From Adiantum capillus-veneris (taxonomy: Eukaryota > Streptophyta > Polypodiopsida > Polypodiales > Pteridaceae), in contig CM043971.1 in NCBI GenBank assembly GCA_014529385.2, positions 61,088,709-61,152,708 of the forward strand: 64,000 nt of DNA, written 5' to 3'. The first letter of the stretch is position 1, and every line of letters starts with the position of its first letter. The notes beneath the pieces were generated by a model. It made no database searches and was not told the DNA's origin. It saw only the letters and a list, made by a program, of their open reading frames with translations. The translations under genes were made by a program, and so were the position numbers. Below are positions 19,308 to 30,600 of the stretch, piece after piece.

Positions 19308-21026
19308 TCAAAATTGTCTCATGACCCTAATCCATACACAATTGACATAATTGATAGAAAACAACGATATATTATGATTGCAATCCATACATTGTACAAT
19401 AGAGAGGAGAACACACAAAGAGAGAGATGGAGAGAGGTAAACATGCCAGGAGTGTGAGGTATGTTCATCACAAGAACTCGACCCTGTTATGTGTAGTGGT
19501 TGTGCTATTTGAGAGAACTGTGCTATGAAGTGTCTATAAAATGCACACATACCACTAAAGCTTCTTAACTCATGTAAACTCCTTAGACTAGTTCATGCTT
19601 TTAGTACCTCCAACTTTGATATCCATACGGATAACATCTTGAGAGATAATATGACTAAGTATTGAATCTCTTGAAGGAAAAAATCTATTTTCTTTGGATT
19701 GAGAAAAAGCTTCCTTCAATGCTTGAAAAATCTCTTGGAGATGTTGATTGTGTTCCTCGAAGGACTTGGAGTAGATGATGAAATCATCAATGCAGTGAAT
19801 TTGTGGTAGGGTCTAAAGATTGTCTCCATTAAATGATTGAACATGGCTAGTGCATTAGTCAAGCCAAAATGCATGACTAGGTATTCGTAAGACCAAACCT
19901 TGTCATTAGGAAGAGGATGGGGTGAAGGAGGGCCTCTTTAATTTCCATGAGCTTATTGAGGTGATTAACATTTTGATGAATATGTATACACCATGTGTGC
20001 AAGAATGGTGGGTGTATAAGAGATGTGTAAGAGTGGTCAAAGGATGCACTTTTCCCCTCAAAAAGCAGGTGGACAGTTTTATGATTTTTGGCCATCCATA
20101 ACTCCCACATATGATCTCCAATTTGAGAGGAGATCGTAGATCTACAATCCAGGCATCCAACTCTTTCCATAGATATGATACATGATATGGTTTTACCTGC
20201 TAGTTTTTAAATTCCATTTTGGGGTGAAAACTTTGAATTCAAACAAACTAGCCATTTTGCATGATTGAATTCAAAAACTATCCTTTGATTACTTTCTTAA
20301 TACAAAAGGTTTGACTTCCTTAAATTGCCAAATGAAGAGGCCCTCCTAGACCCCATTCTCTTCCTAATGAAAAAATCGGTCTTTAGGATATCTTCATTCA
20401 CTATCCTTATTTGATGATAGCCACTTTTAAGGTCAATCCTCTTGAAGTAGGTAGATCCTTGTAGCTTATCAAATAGATCTTCTACCCGAGGCCCACAAAA
20501 TATATTTTTGATAGTGATATGGTTTAGTGCTCGATAGTCCACACACATGCGGTATCTACCATCTTTATTTTGCACTAAAAGAACTCGAGAACAAAAGGGG
20601 GGAGGAGCTAGGTCTCACCATCCCTTTCTCCAACAGTTCATGTACTTTCCTCATGATCTCCTCTTGTTGAGCTTGGGAAACGCGATAAGGAGGTTTGTTA
20701 GGTGGTGAGATTCATGGTAGGAGCTCAATTCGATGGTCATCATCCTCTCGTTTTGGAGGTAAGTCCATAGAGATATCATCGATGAACACTTGGAATCCTT
20801 TTAGAAAATTAGACAAGTCTAACTCTTCTTGATTCCTGCCATTCACATTTGATGTAACATTAGGATCTTTTAGGGACTCTTTGATAGAAATTATGTACGC
20901 AAAAACTAAGCACTTCACTGATTTATGAAAAGCAAGAGAATTTACAAGTGGTATAGTATGACTGGACTCACTAGCATCTATATACATGCTCTTTTCCCTG
21001 GGTGTCAGCATGTATAGGTGGTCCAA
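19308..21026 (-). pseudogene. Decayed gypsy protease-linker/reverse transcriptase fragment
   Basis: Minus-strand translation shows, in order: a linker (FQVFIDDISMDLPPKREDDD, then HRIELLP and a stop); the RT entry region (PPYRVSQAQQEEIMRKVHEL); the RT core (DGRYRMCVDYRALNHITIKN, FKRIDLKSGYHQIRI); then, beyond a 468-bp insertion, SYEYLVMHFGLTNALAMF, a catalytic IDDFIIYSKS, and a post-RT AFYRHFIAQFSQIAQPL. Several frameshifts and stops separate these blocks. The sequence is unlike E1/E2 RT and closer to chromovirus-type gypsy elements. No LTRs are attached. Confidence 0.8.
19903..20370. mobile_element. 468-bp inverted-repeat insertion (MITE-like) inside RT
   Basis: Its ends are inverted repeats of about 36 bp: left TCATTAGGAAGAGGATGGGG, right (complement) TCATTAGGAAGAGAATGGGG, each continuing to GGAGGGCCTCTT. 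It separates RT text ending KTDF from RT text starting SYEYLVM, so it interrupts a once continuous gene. It has no coding capacity. I could not define a target duplication. Confidence 0.6.
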
Positions 21027-21381
21027 AAGGGGATGTCTTTGACACTCATTTTTTAAGTAAGTTTTGGGAACTTTTGAGTCTACATTTGATTTTTGTGGGA
21101 GAAAACTCGATGATGAGTAATAAAGATGGGGAGAATTTTTTTTAAAAAGGGGTATGCATTTTTAACCACCTACGGTAGTTCTTAGACGTGTTGGATGTAC
21201 AAGCACCCCCTTTGTCTCCTTCTTTATGTGCGGGTTTTGCACAAAGCTACATGTTTAGGGTATTATCTGTGCGTGGTTTTTGCATAGAGAAGAGAACCAT
21301 TCTCTCCTTCTTTGTGTGGTGTTTTTGGAGCACATTCCCTTTCGTTCCTCTACGTGTGGTTCTATGTTGTGTGTGCTTAGT

Positions 21382-21387
<6 letters not shown>

Positions 21388-21434
<47 letters not shown>
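21388..21434 (+). repeat. (CT)n microsatellite
   Basis: About 23 CT units, roughly 200 bp before the first recognisable codons of fossil copy A. Copy B has an equivalent sense-strand (CT)n tract just before its transposase start codon. Confidence 0.9.
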
Positions 21435-21436
<2 letters not shown>

Positions 21437-22287
21437 ACATAGGATGGGGCCTTCTCGCTAGTTAGGTGTGTGTGAGTGTCTGTGACATGTTTGGTCCTGT
21501 TGATTCCTAGGCTCTTCATGATGTATATTCACGTGTTGAGTTCTTTTTATTCAAGTTTTCTTGATCCAGCTCCGCGCCCACTATTACACAGTCAAGCAGA
21601 GTTTCCCGGGTAGCAGTTTAGAGGCTGCTTGCGATTATTGAGTGGAAAAGAGAAGGGAACAAAGAGAGAGGCAAAGGAAGACTCTCTGTGCTAAAAAATG
21701 GAAGGATGTCCAGCTCGATGAGAAGCACAAAAGGAATATTCTTTGTACCATGTCAAGGTACTCGCAAAGTAGATGCAAGGATTGACAACCAAACTCCAAG
21801 GAGAGATTTTGAACTGTTACTCAAGCAACTAATATTTTGCAACCTGTAGAACTTGGCACATTCCATACAGAGAGTAGTGATTTTCAACATTTGAAACACC
21901 TTGTCAGAAGTCAAGGTCTCGCACTCAGCCATGGAAATACTTTTCAAGAGGGCAACAGTGATGGCATGCATTAATTTGAGGGACAAAGTAGATGCATGTC
22001 CCTTTACGGATAGAGCACTTGCAAAGTCATTGAGCATACACAGAAGAAACATTGGTTTTGCAAATGCACGACTCCATTTAGAGAATGAGAACAATCCTTT
22101 TCCAATCTTAGCATGTCAATAGCAAGCTCATCGTTCTATAAACATCACAGAGGACATTAAGGAGCTTGTGTTTGGTTTATGGATAGCAGAGATGCAAGTC
22201 TATCCGAACAAGAAGGACATATTCCAAAGGCATATCAATAAAAAGGATATTCTTAGGCATGCATTGCATATGCTGGATCAACCTCAA

Positions 22288-23559
22288 GTAACAGTTTTCG
22301 AACTGTAAAAACCTACTTTGAAGTAGTATATTGACCCATGTTCAACACAATCAAACTAAAAAAAACCACTTTCAAGTAGTATATTGACCAATGTTCACCA
22401 CTTTCAAGCTATCACAACCACAATCGCACTATAAAAAAACACTATCAAATAGTATAGTGACCACAATTCACCACTTTCAAGCTGTCAGAACCACTCTCAA
22501 ACTCCAAAAAACCTTTGAGAACTAAGAAAACAATCAAAAAGTGCTTCAAGTACTTTGCAAAGCAGTTACAGAACTGATAGTGATTTAAAGTACCTAAAAT
22601 ACTGCTTTCGACCGCCTCCGAGTGGAAGCTTTTACTTTGCAAAGTGCTAAAATAGTTTGTCACCACTTTAAAGTATTTTAATAACCACTTGCAATATGCC
22701 GAGTGCTTAGGTGAGCACCTATGTAAGCACTTAGAAGTTTTCAAACCACCTCAAGGTGAATGAAAGTGAGAAAAAAACCACTTGAAAGTGGTTTAATGAC
22801 CACTTTCAATCTTTTTTAGGTGGTTTTAAGTGCTTCAAGTGGTTTGAAATCTTCCAAGTGCTTGGGTGGGAACCTTGAAGATTTCAAACCACTAGAATAT
22901 TGAAAGTGGTTTGATGACCCTTTTCAATCACCTTTAGGTGGTTTTAAGTGCTTCAACTGGTTTAAAATCTACCAAGTGCTTGGGTGAGAATCTATGTAAG
23001 CACTTGGAAGATTTCAAACCACTCGAAGGTAATTGAAAGTGGTTTGATGAACTTTTTCAATCACCCTAAGGTGGTTTAAAGTGCTTCAAGTGGTTTCAAG
23101 TAGTTCAAAGACACTTTCAAACATGAAAAACCACTTCTAAGTGGTAAATGTTCCTCTTGAGTTCTTTTACAGCCCAAGATTTGGGTGTTATCCGCCTGAA
23201 GATGATTGAAAGTGGTAAGAAAACCACTTGAAAGTGGTTAAATGATCACTCTCAATCACTTATAGGTGGTTTAAAGTGCTTAGGTGGGAACCTATGTAAG
23301 CATTTGGAAGATTGCAAACCACTTGAAGGTGATTGAAAGTGGATTGATGACCTCTTTCAATCACCTATAGGTGGTTTAAAGGGCTTCATGTGGTTTCAAG
23401 AAGTTTAAAGCCCCCTTCAAACATGCAAAAAAAATTCTAAGTGGTAAATGATCCTCTTATGTGCCTTCACAAAAATGCGAGTAGGTGTTATAACTTGTGG
23501 GTAATGGTACCAACCATTTGTTCTCACATTATCTCTTTATTGCTTGCTTTTTTCTGCAA
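22288..23559 (+). repeat. Tandem array filling the copy A intron
   Basis: Imperfect units of roughly 115-135 bp built from AAGTGGTTT and its complement AAACCACTT, with phrases such as GTGCTTCAAGTGGTTT and AACCACTTGAAAGTGGTT recurring. Because both orientations alternate, the transcript could form many short hairpins. The array stops close to the exon borders, like the unrelated array in copy B. Confidence 0.75.
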
Positions 23560-23786
23560 GTGGAATTTTACATGCAGTTCTAGGAAATGCATCTGACGGT
23601 GCCCATTCCGCACAGATTCTTTGAGAATTTGAAGCCCTTTTTTGTTCAAAAATTGCAGGACCGCAATACCTGTTGATGCGAATATCATGTAGAAGATGTC
23701 TACTTGAAAGATCCTTTCAACCAAATGCGTCAAGGTAGGTTTGGAGTACATGGAGGCTCTTGTTGTTGTGCTTGTAATGTTTGTGA

Positions 23787-23949
23787 CATAGTTACCCGAA
23801 ACGGGAAATCGGAACGGGGAATGGGGAACCGCAATATGCATGAAATGCCATTCCTGTTTCGTCTGAAACATGGAACAGGAATCCAGAACGGGAAATTGGG
23901 ATGGGAATGGGAAACGGGGACCTAAAAAAGGCCATTCCCTGTAACTATG
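23787..23949. mobile_element. 163-bp hAT-like MITE inside copy A exon 2
   Basis: Bounded by inverted ends CATAGTTAC...GTAACTATG and a perfect 8-bp direct duplication GTTTGTGA (23,779-23,786 and 23,950-23,957). An 8-bp duplication with CA...TG ends is usual for hAT elements. The interior is rich in CGGGAA/GGGAATGGG repeats and is non-coding. It splits the Cys-containing segment of exon 2. Confidence 0.75.
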
Positions 23950-24240
23950 GTTTGTGACCCTGTAGGAAGTGGCATTATATTTGTGACTGCAAAGTCAGCA
24001 TTTGAGAGCCTCACAACAGTATAGGAGTCCTTTTTGGGTCCTAAACTAGAAAAATCCATATTTCATTACACATCTTCTTGATGGTAAAATGTTCAATCTG
24101 TGCTGTGCGTTTGTAAAAAACATTAACTATTCCCAGCCTGAATCCTAAGGCCTCAAACACCTTCAAAGGTGGAGAGCGCTAGCAGGGAATGAGGGTAGGG
24201 AAGAGGAAGAAGAAACATTCATAGGAGAAATAAATAGTTC

Positions 24241-24893
24241 CTCACTTATCATCACTCTTCTTGCTAGCATACATAATATCATAGTAATGAAGATGGAGAA
24301 GAGGACAAGATTAAGCATTGAAGCATGGCTCTTGGTTGGATTTTCATTCCATAGCCAAGAGTGTTGGTGTAGGCTCTCAATTTCTGTATTGGATTGGAGA
24401 AGGAGATGAGATCTTGCACTTTGCACTTCACACAATCAGAGTGTGTGTGTGTGTGTGTTGGGGGGGGGGGGGGGGGGGGGTATATCCCCCAAGCAACCCC
24501 CTTCTTGCTTTGTTTGACCCCCTCTTCTAGCACTCTCTTGCAATTGATTGAACCTCCTCAAGCTTGGCCAATCACATGCCTAGTGCATAACAAGCAACAA
24601 GGGTAGCCTTGGGACAAGGGTCCCCATATCCCCTCTAAGAGAGAGGACTTGATAAATGCATAAAGAATTCATTTAATTACCTAAATTATCATTGGACCCC
24701 TTGGCAGGCCAGTCATTGGGCTCTAGGCACACCATGAGGGCAACATGAGGAGGAGCTTGCCAAGTGTCCTATTTGCTTTCTTGGTAGCAAGATTGCCTTG
24801 TGTGAGGGTGTGTGTTCTCTCTCTAGCTCCTACAAAGAGGGGTCGCCTCCTCACGAGTAGGTATCATGTTCACTTTGTGGAACACCTTACTGT
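24241..24893. other. Stretch between copy A and E2
   Basis: No gene visible. It holds a (GT)n tract followed by 21 consecutive G (24,460-24,480). The last bases before the E2 LTR are ACTGT, part of E2's target duplication. Confidence 0.5.
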
Positions 24894-25152
24894 TGAGGCG
24901 GTCCGGGGCGGGCAACAAGAAGAGCAACCTCTAGACACCCTTCAAGGCTCCCGTGCTGCTCAATGGGGCTGGGGCACAACAAAACACAAACCAAAACAAC
25001 AAACCCACAGCCAAATCCCAACTACACAAGGGGCACCACCTAGTTTAAGAGTGAACTAGGACGCAAAAGAGGAGAATCGTTAGAGCAACCCACAAACCAG
25101 CAAGGAATTTACACTAACCCTAACACCAATGGAACACTCTCACACACTAAAA

Positions 25153-25194
<42 letters not shown>

Positions 25195-27576
25195 TGCTCG
25201 GGCTGCTTTGAAACGTATCGACAATGATCAAGCAAACACAACTATATATTTAAGAAAGAGAGAGAAAGGGGGAGGGGGTGCTTGTTGCATTAATACCTTC
25301 TTACAAATCTGTCATGACAAATCAAAGTGAAATTAGTATTTGTTCAACATAGCTTGCGTAAATTTCACCACAACACATCACAAGAAAAGCCACCCCAATC
25401 ACTGTCTTAAAGCCAGGGGAGTCCTCTCCACCCTGTCGCCCTCTTACAGTATGTGGGATTTATGGCTAGGTTGATGACAACACCAGAGAACAAGCTATCA
25501 AGAACTTAACAAAAAACACCAAGACACTTACGCATCATTGTTGTCCATTACTTCACGTTGGAAGGGAGACAAAATATCCAAGCTTAGTCCAAATCCACCC
25601 TCCTTGATTCAACAAATGTTGGGCTTACACTAGTAGGAGAAATGATAGATTTCCTACTCTCAATTGAATGATCACTCTCTCTCTTACAATGGCATAGAGT
25701 TCCCTTGCTAATCCCCTATTACAACACATGCACATGCATAAGACAATGAGCTTCCACTCAAGAGCTCCTTCTAGATAGGTTGAGCTTGGCTTCTCAAGCT
25801 ATAGCATAGTGCTCTTGCTTATGGCTCTCCCTTTTGTGCTAGCTACACCCTCCTTTTATAGCAATTTTGAAGGCTAGGGTTACTCCTCTAACCATGGTTG
25901 GGTTAGATTTTCAGCAATTTATCTAATTTCTTTTGCTTGGAATTATCAAGAAGGTAGTGAGGAAAGAGAGAGGAGAGAAATGGAGGTGATAGGACTTTTC
26001 ATAGTGGGTTAGTGTTAGTAGAGTTAGTATTAATTTACAAATGGAATTGGATATTTACAATGGGAGTATCCATGTAGGATACAAATAAGGAAGAAAAAAC
26101 TCTTAAGAGGTAAGAAAATGTGGCTTTCTTACAAGGTTGATGCTCCAAGTGTCTTGAGTAGGGCCGATTTTGACGCCTGTTGACGGTCCACTAGCTTTGA
26201 CGGTACATTTTTTCTCCACTCTTGACCTTCCTTGAGAGACAAGGTAATTGAAGCTGAGTAATCAGCCACCATGATGCTGCCTTTTAAGAGAAGAGGCTGA
26301 ATTTTGTGGTTTTTTTTTATAGATATGGGTAAATTGGAGGAGGAAAAATGAGACTAGGTGGTCAATTTTGGAATGGAATTGTGTGTGGGAGGTATGAGTT
26401 CACCATGGTTTCTCTTATTCTTCAAGGTTGAGGAGAAGGTGAGTAGGGCGCAGAGAGGAGTGGTGAGAGAGATGGGGATGATGAGTGGAGAAGTGTGTGT
26501 GAAAGAGGAAAATGATAAAGTGGAAGAGAGAGTGTGGCTGCATAGCATGGGAAAGCTGGGGTCCACTAAAAAAATCATAGCTCACAGCTCGTAGCTCAAA
26601 AAAATATGAAAAAATTTGAGGCAGAAGTTCAGCCCACGAGCTACAACTTTTGTTTGTATCACCTTTTCAAATTCGGAGAGCAAGTGAACTTTAAAAATTC
26701 AGCAAAACCGACCGTTTTTTTCCACTGCAAAGGTCCTTGTGGGGTCCTTCTTTGGATGATTCTTTTGAATACCTCCAAGAGTGAGCCCTCCATAGTGCAT
26801 GTATGCATGCCACCTACCCTTGACCTTATTTGGTAGGTCTATAATTGAAGATATTGTTGAGATTAGGATATAAGTGAATAGTACAACTAAGAAAATCAAA
26901 TATTGAGGGGTCTAAAAAATATGTACATGTCAAATATAAATAATATAGGTGGAAAAATATAAAGGGGTCAAAATAAATCTCTCTCATTATAAGTCTACCA
27001 TAAAAAGATGAATATTTTTGGTGGTCTAATTTATGAGAGTAATAGAGAATATATGTAGGAAGGAAAAAATCCAAATAGTGAAAAAAATATACACATAAAT
27101 AGAACTAGTTTTTTTGGATTTTTGTTGGGGTGGAGTTACACCAAATATAAGAGAAGCTATATGAAAATATTTCTATATGGAGTAAAGAGTATGAAAAAAT
27201 GGTAAGAAAAATTGTGGTAATGGTGAGGCAATGTACAGAGCATAAATAACACACACCTAGGTAGAAATATTTAAATAAATACCAAAATAATTATGAAAAA
27301 ATCGTTTATTTAGGCCCTATATACAAAGAAATATTTACATACGCATGGGCCGTAATATACTTATATTTTTTATTTATTTTTATTTTTTATTTTTTTGGCT
27401 CAACTAGCCCAATGACTAGCTAATTGAGGGTTTTTTAAGAAGATATGGGAAAAGTCCCGTGACTCACGCACGCCTATGTACAGTGAAATGGTAGGGATAG
27501 CCATAGTGTTTGGGTGATTTTGGTAGGGTGAGGTAACTCACTGTGGCAATTACAAAGAGCCGAAAAACGGCTATCA
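24894..27576 (-). repeat. E2 3' LTR
   Basis: Copy of 34,546-37,250 (TGAGGCGGTCC ... CGGCTATCA as written on +). Contains a (GA)n tract at about 25,158-25,191, much shorter than the one in the 5' LTR, and the promoter motif described below. ORFs inside it recur in the other copy but show no protein signature. Confidence 0.93.
25853..25860 (-). promoter_or_regulatory. TATA box in the E2 3' LTR
   Basis: On the minus strand GCTATAAAAGGAGGG is a strong TATA context. The same motif in the 5' LTR, at 35,527-35,534, would drive E2 transcription towards gag-pol. Confidence 0.6.
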
Positions 27577-27580
27577 TTAG

Positions 27581-27590
27581 CCCTCCCCCT
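27581..27590 (-). other. E2 polypurine tract
   Basis: AGGGGGAGGG on the minus strand, four bases from the 3' LTR, identical to the tract in E1. It lies only about 15 bp past the pol stop, so E2 has almost no 3' untranslated spacer. Confidence 0.8.
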
Positions 27591-27604
27591 GGATGATGGT
27601 ATAT

Positions 27605-30600
27605 TCATGTACCATCATAGAGCATCTTTTCCAAAGAGAGTGCTTCAGAGTCCTTGACGAGATCTTTATTGTTTGGCCCCTCAGAATTTTGGCTAGAGTT
27701 ACACTCATGCTTCATGTAACAATACTTACATGAGACAGTGGCCTTTTGACAGATCTTTGGTAGATCCTTTGGTAGAAGGTGACTCAAATAGGGCTTCAAG
27801 CGATACCCGTTTACTTTCCTGGAGTGCTCTTTACCATTCAAGTCCATAAGCTGATAGTAACTTGAATTGAAAGCCTTCTTGACTATGTATGGCCCTTGCC
27901 ATCTAGTTTCAAACTTGGCATCAAAACGATTATCGAGTCGATTGTCATACCTTAGCACCAGATCTCCTTCATTGATGCCTTTGTCCTTTAGTTTCTTGTC
28001 AAGCTTCTCCTTCGCCTGCGTAGCTTTCCTCTTGTAGCACTCGTATGCTGCTTCTCTTTTCCACTCAAGCTCAGCTAAGGTAAGAAGTCGATCCATCCAT
28101 GCTTCTTGATCATCTTGTGCTGATTTGCCATGAAGTCGCATTGTTGGAATGTTTAGCTCAATTGGCTGTAAAGCCTCTTGACCATAGACCAAGTGAAATG
28201 GTGTGAACTCCGTGGCTTCCCTATATGTGGTTCGATACGCCCACAAGGCACCATCCAAGAAGTCATCCCACAACTTTGTCTTGTTTTTCACCATCTTTCT
28301 AATGATGCCTGCAATGACACCATTAGCTTTTTCTACCAAACCATTTGATTGGGGATAGTAGGGTGTACTGTGACGATGTAGAATGTGAAGTTCTTCACAG
28401 ACTTCTATGAGCAATCCCTTCCTAAACCCTGGACCATTATCAGAAACAATCTCCAAAGGTGTGCCAAATCTACAACAAATGTGAGTGTAGAGGAATTTGC
28501 TCACTGTCTTCTCATTTACCTTTGCCACACTTTGTGCTTCCACCCACCTAGTCATATAGTCTACAGCCACTAGAATGTAGAGTTTACCATTTTTTGTCCT
28601 AGGCAGAGGACCCATAGCATCAATGCCCCACTTTTCAAAGGGTCCATTTGCAAGCACTATTTGCCTCGGGCCATGCACCAACCTTCTATTTCCATTTATC
28701 TGACAATTGTGACAGCTTTTACACCAATGTTGAACATCCACATGCAAGCTTGGCCAAACATACCCCGCAAGCAAAATCTTCTTCATAGTTGATTCTTGGG
28801 CAAAATGACCACCACATGCCTCTTCATGCAAACCTTTTAGAATGGCTGGAATTTCTTCAATAGTTGGTACTCTTCTGCACACTTGATCCTTCCCTCTTTG
28901 ATAGAGGGAGCCTTCTAGGAAGAGATACATGCTTGCCTTCTTCATGAGTCTCCTCTTCTGAGCTTTTGTGAAGTCTGGTGGAAACTCACCCTCCAAAATG
29001 TAGCCAATGATGGGAGCCAATGACTCCAATCCCTGGTACCTCGGTTGCTTCACAGCAGCCGCCACCATGATGACCTGCACTTCTTTATTTACACATGCAA
29101 CGGCTTGTTGTGCAAGTAAATCAGCATCTTCATTTTGTTTCCTAGGAATATGATATAATTGCACCTCCTCAAATTGATTAAATAGCCTACGAATGGCATG
29201 AACTTTTGTCCTTAAGCTTTCATTCTTGCATGCCCAAATGCCTAAAATCTGTTTAACAATGAGAAGTGCATCTCCTTTTACCATGAGACGTTGTATCCCT
29301 TGGCGAATGCACATCTTCAAACCATGAAGTAGAGTGTCATATTCTGCTTCATTGTTGCTAGCTGAACTTGGTAGATTGAACTTCTCTTTCATGACCACCT
29401 CTCCACTTGGGTTGAGCAACACTAGCCCTCCCCCCGCTTTTCCTGTGGCTCGACGAAAAGCTCCATCAAAGAACAAGGTAAAAGCATTAGGAATACTTTT
29501 TGGTGGTGGCAATGGTAGGGTCTTTACTTGAGGCACCTTAATTTCCTTCTCATGTACCCTATAAGTGAGAATCCCTGCCAATTGTGCACGCACACTATCT
29601 TCTACCTTGAAAGAGTATTGAAACTCTTGCAACTCCATAATCCACTTTGAGATCCTAGTACTAAGATTCATTTGAGATGACACCCAAGGGAACAAATTCT
29701 CTGCGGTGAGGATTACAAAAGGTTTTGGGAGCAAGTAGGATCTAAACTTTCTCACCGCAAACATGAGAGAAAGCATTATGAGTTCTGCTTCTGTGTAGTC
29801 TCTCTCCAAAGCATTCATGACCCTACTAGCAAAGTAGATGGGTCGCATCCTTGTATTGTGGGGATCTTGTTGTAGCAACACAGCACCAATTGTTTCTTTC
29901 CCAGCACTAGAGCTAACAAAGAATGTGTACTCCCAACAAGGAGGCATGAGTATTGGTAGCTCTGACAAAATGACTTTAATGTTACAAAAGTACTCTTCAA
30001 GCTCATCAGACCATGCAAATTCTACTTGTTGTGTCAGCTTTTGCAAAGGGTGAAGTAACTCCGAGGCTAAGTGAATGAAGCGTGACATATACTTCACCTT
30101 TTGAATGAATGAGATGACCTCCTTAAGACTCTTGGGTGATGGTAGCTCAATAAGAGCCTTTGCCTTTGAAGGATCCACTTCAATGCCTTTGTAAGAAACT
30201 TTATGACCAAGCAAGATTACTTCATCCTCACCTATATGGCACTTGTCAGGGTTGAGTTGACCTCCCATGTCGTAGAGCTTCTTTAAACCTTCTTCTACCC
30301 TTTGTAGATGCAATGATTTTGAGCTATAAATATAGAAATCATCAATGAACACCCTAATTGAATTTCCAAAGAATGCTTGAAACACCATATTCATGAAATG
30401 TTGGAATGTTGCAGGAGCATTTGTCAGACCAAATGGCATGACTCTAAAAGCATAACAACCCCAAGGAGTGATAAAGGTTGTTTTCAATTGATCCTCCAGT
30501 GCAATCCCTATTTGAAAGTAACCTGAGTAACCATCGCACACAGTGTACTTCTCATGACCAGCTACCTCATTTAGTATCTCATCCTGGAATGGGAGGGGAA

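Larger units (their letters stand above)
21617..24240 (+). pseudogene. Fossil transposase-like gene, copy A
   Basis: Second copy of the gene at 51,306-55,450 (copy B). Exon 1 (about 21,617-22,287) contains, across frameshifts, VEKRREQRERQRKTLCAKKW, VKVSHSAMEILFKRATVMAC, ALAKSLSIHRRNIGFANARL and YPNKKDI, each with a counterpart at the same place in copy B. It ends at a donor GTAACA, as in copy B. The intron is 22,288-23,559. Exon 2 starts at 23,560 (VEFYMQF) and contains FFENLKPFFVQKLQDRNTC and CNVCD, then an inserted 163-bp element, then weaker similarity to about 24,240. Numerous stops and frameshifts make it dead. The catalytic core is absent, and E2 lies shortly downstream. Confidence 0.7.

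Noticed and set aside
26354-26594. ORFs of about 75 aa on both strands, repeated at 36,027-36,267
   Set aside because: They lie in the two E2 LTRs; repetition is explained by LTR duplication and no protein motif is present.
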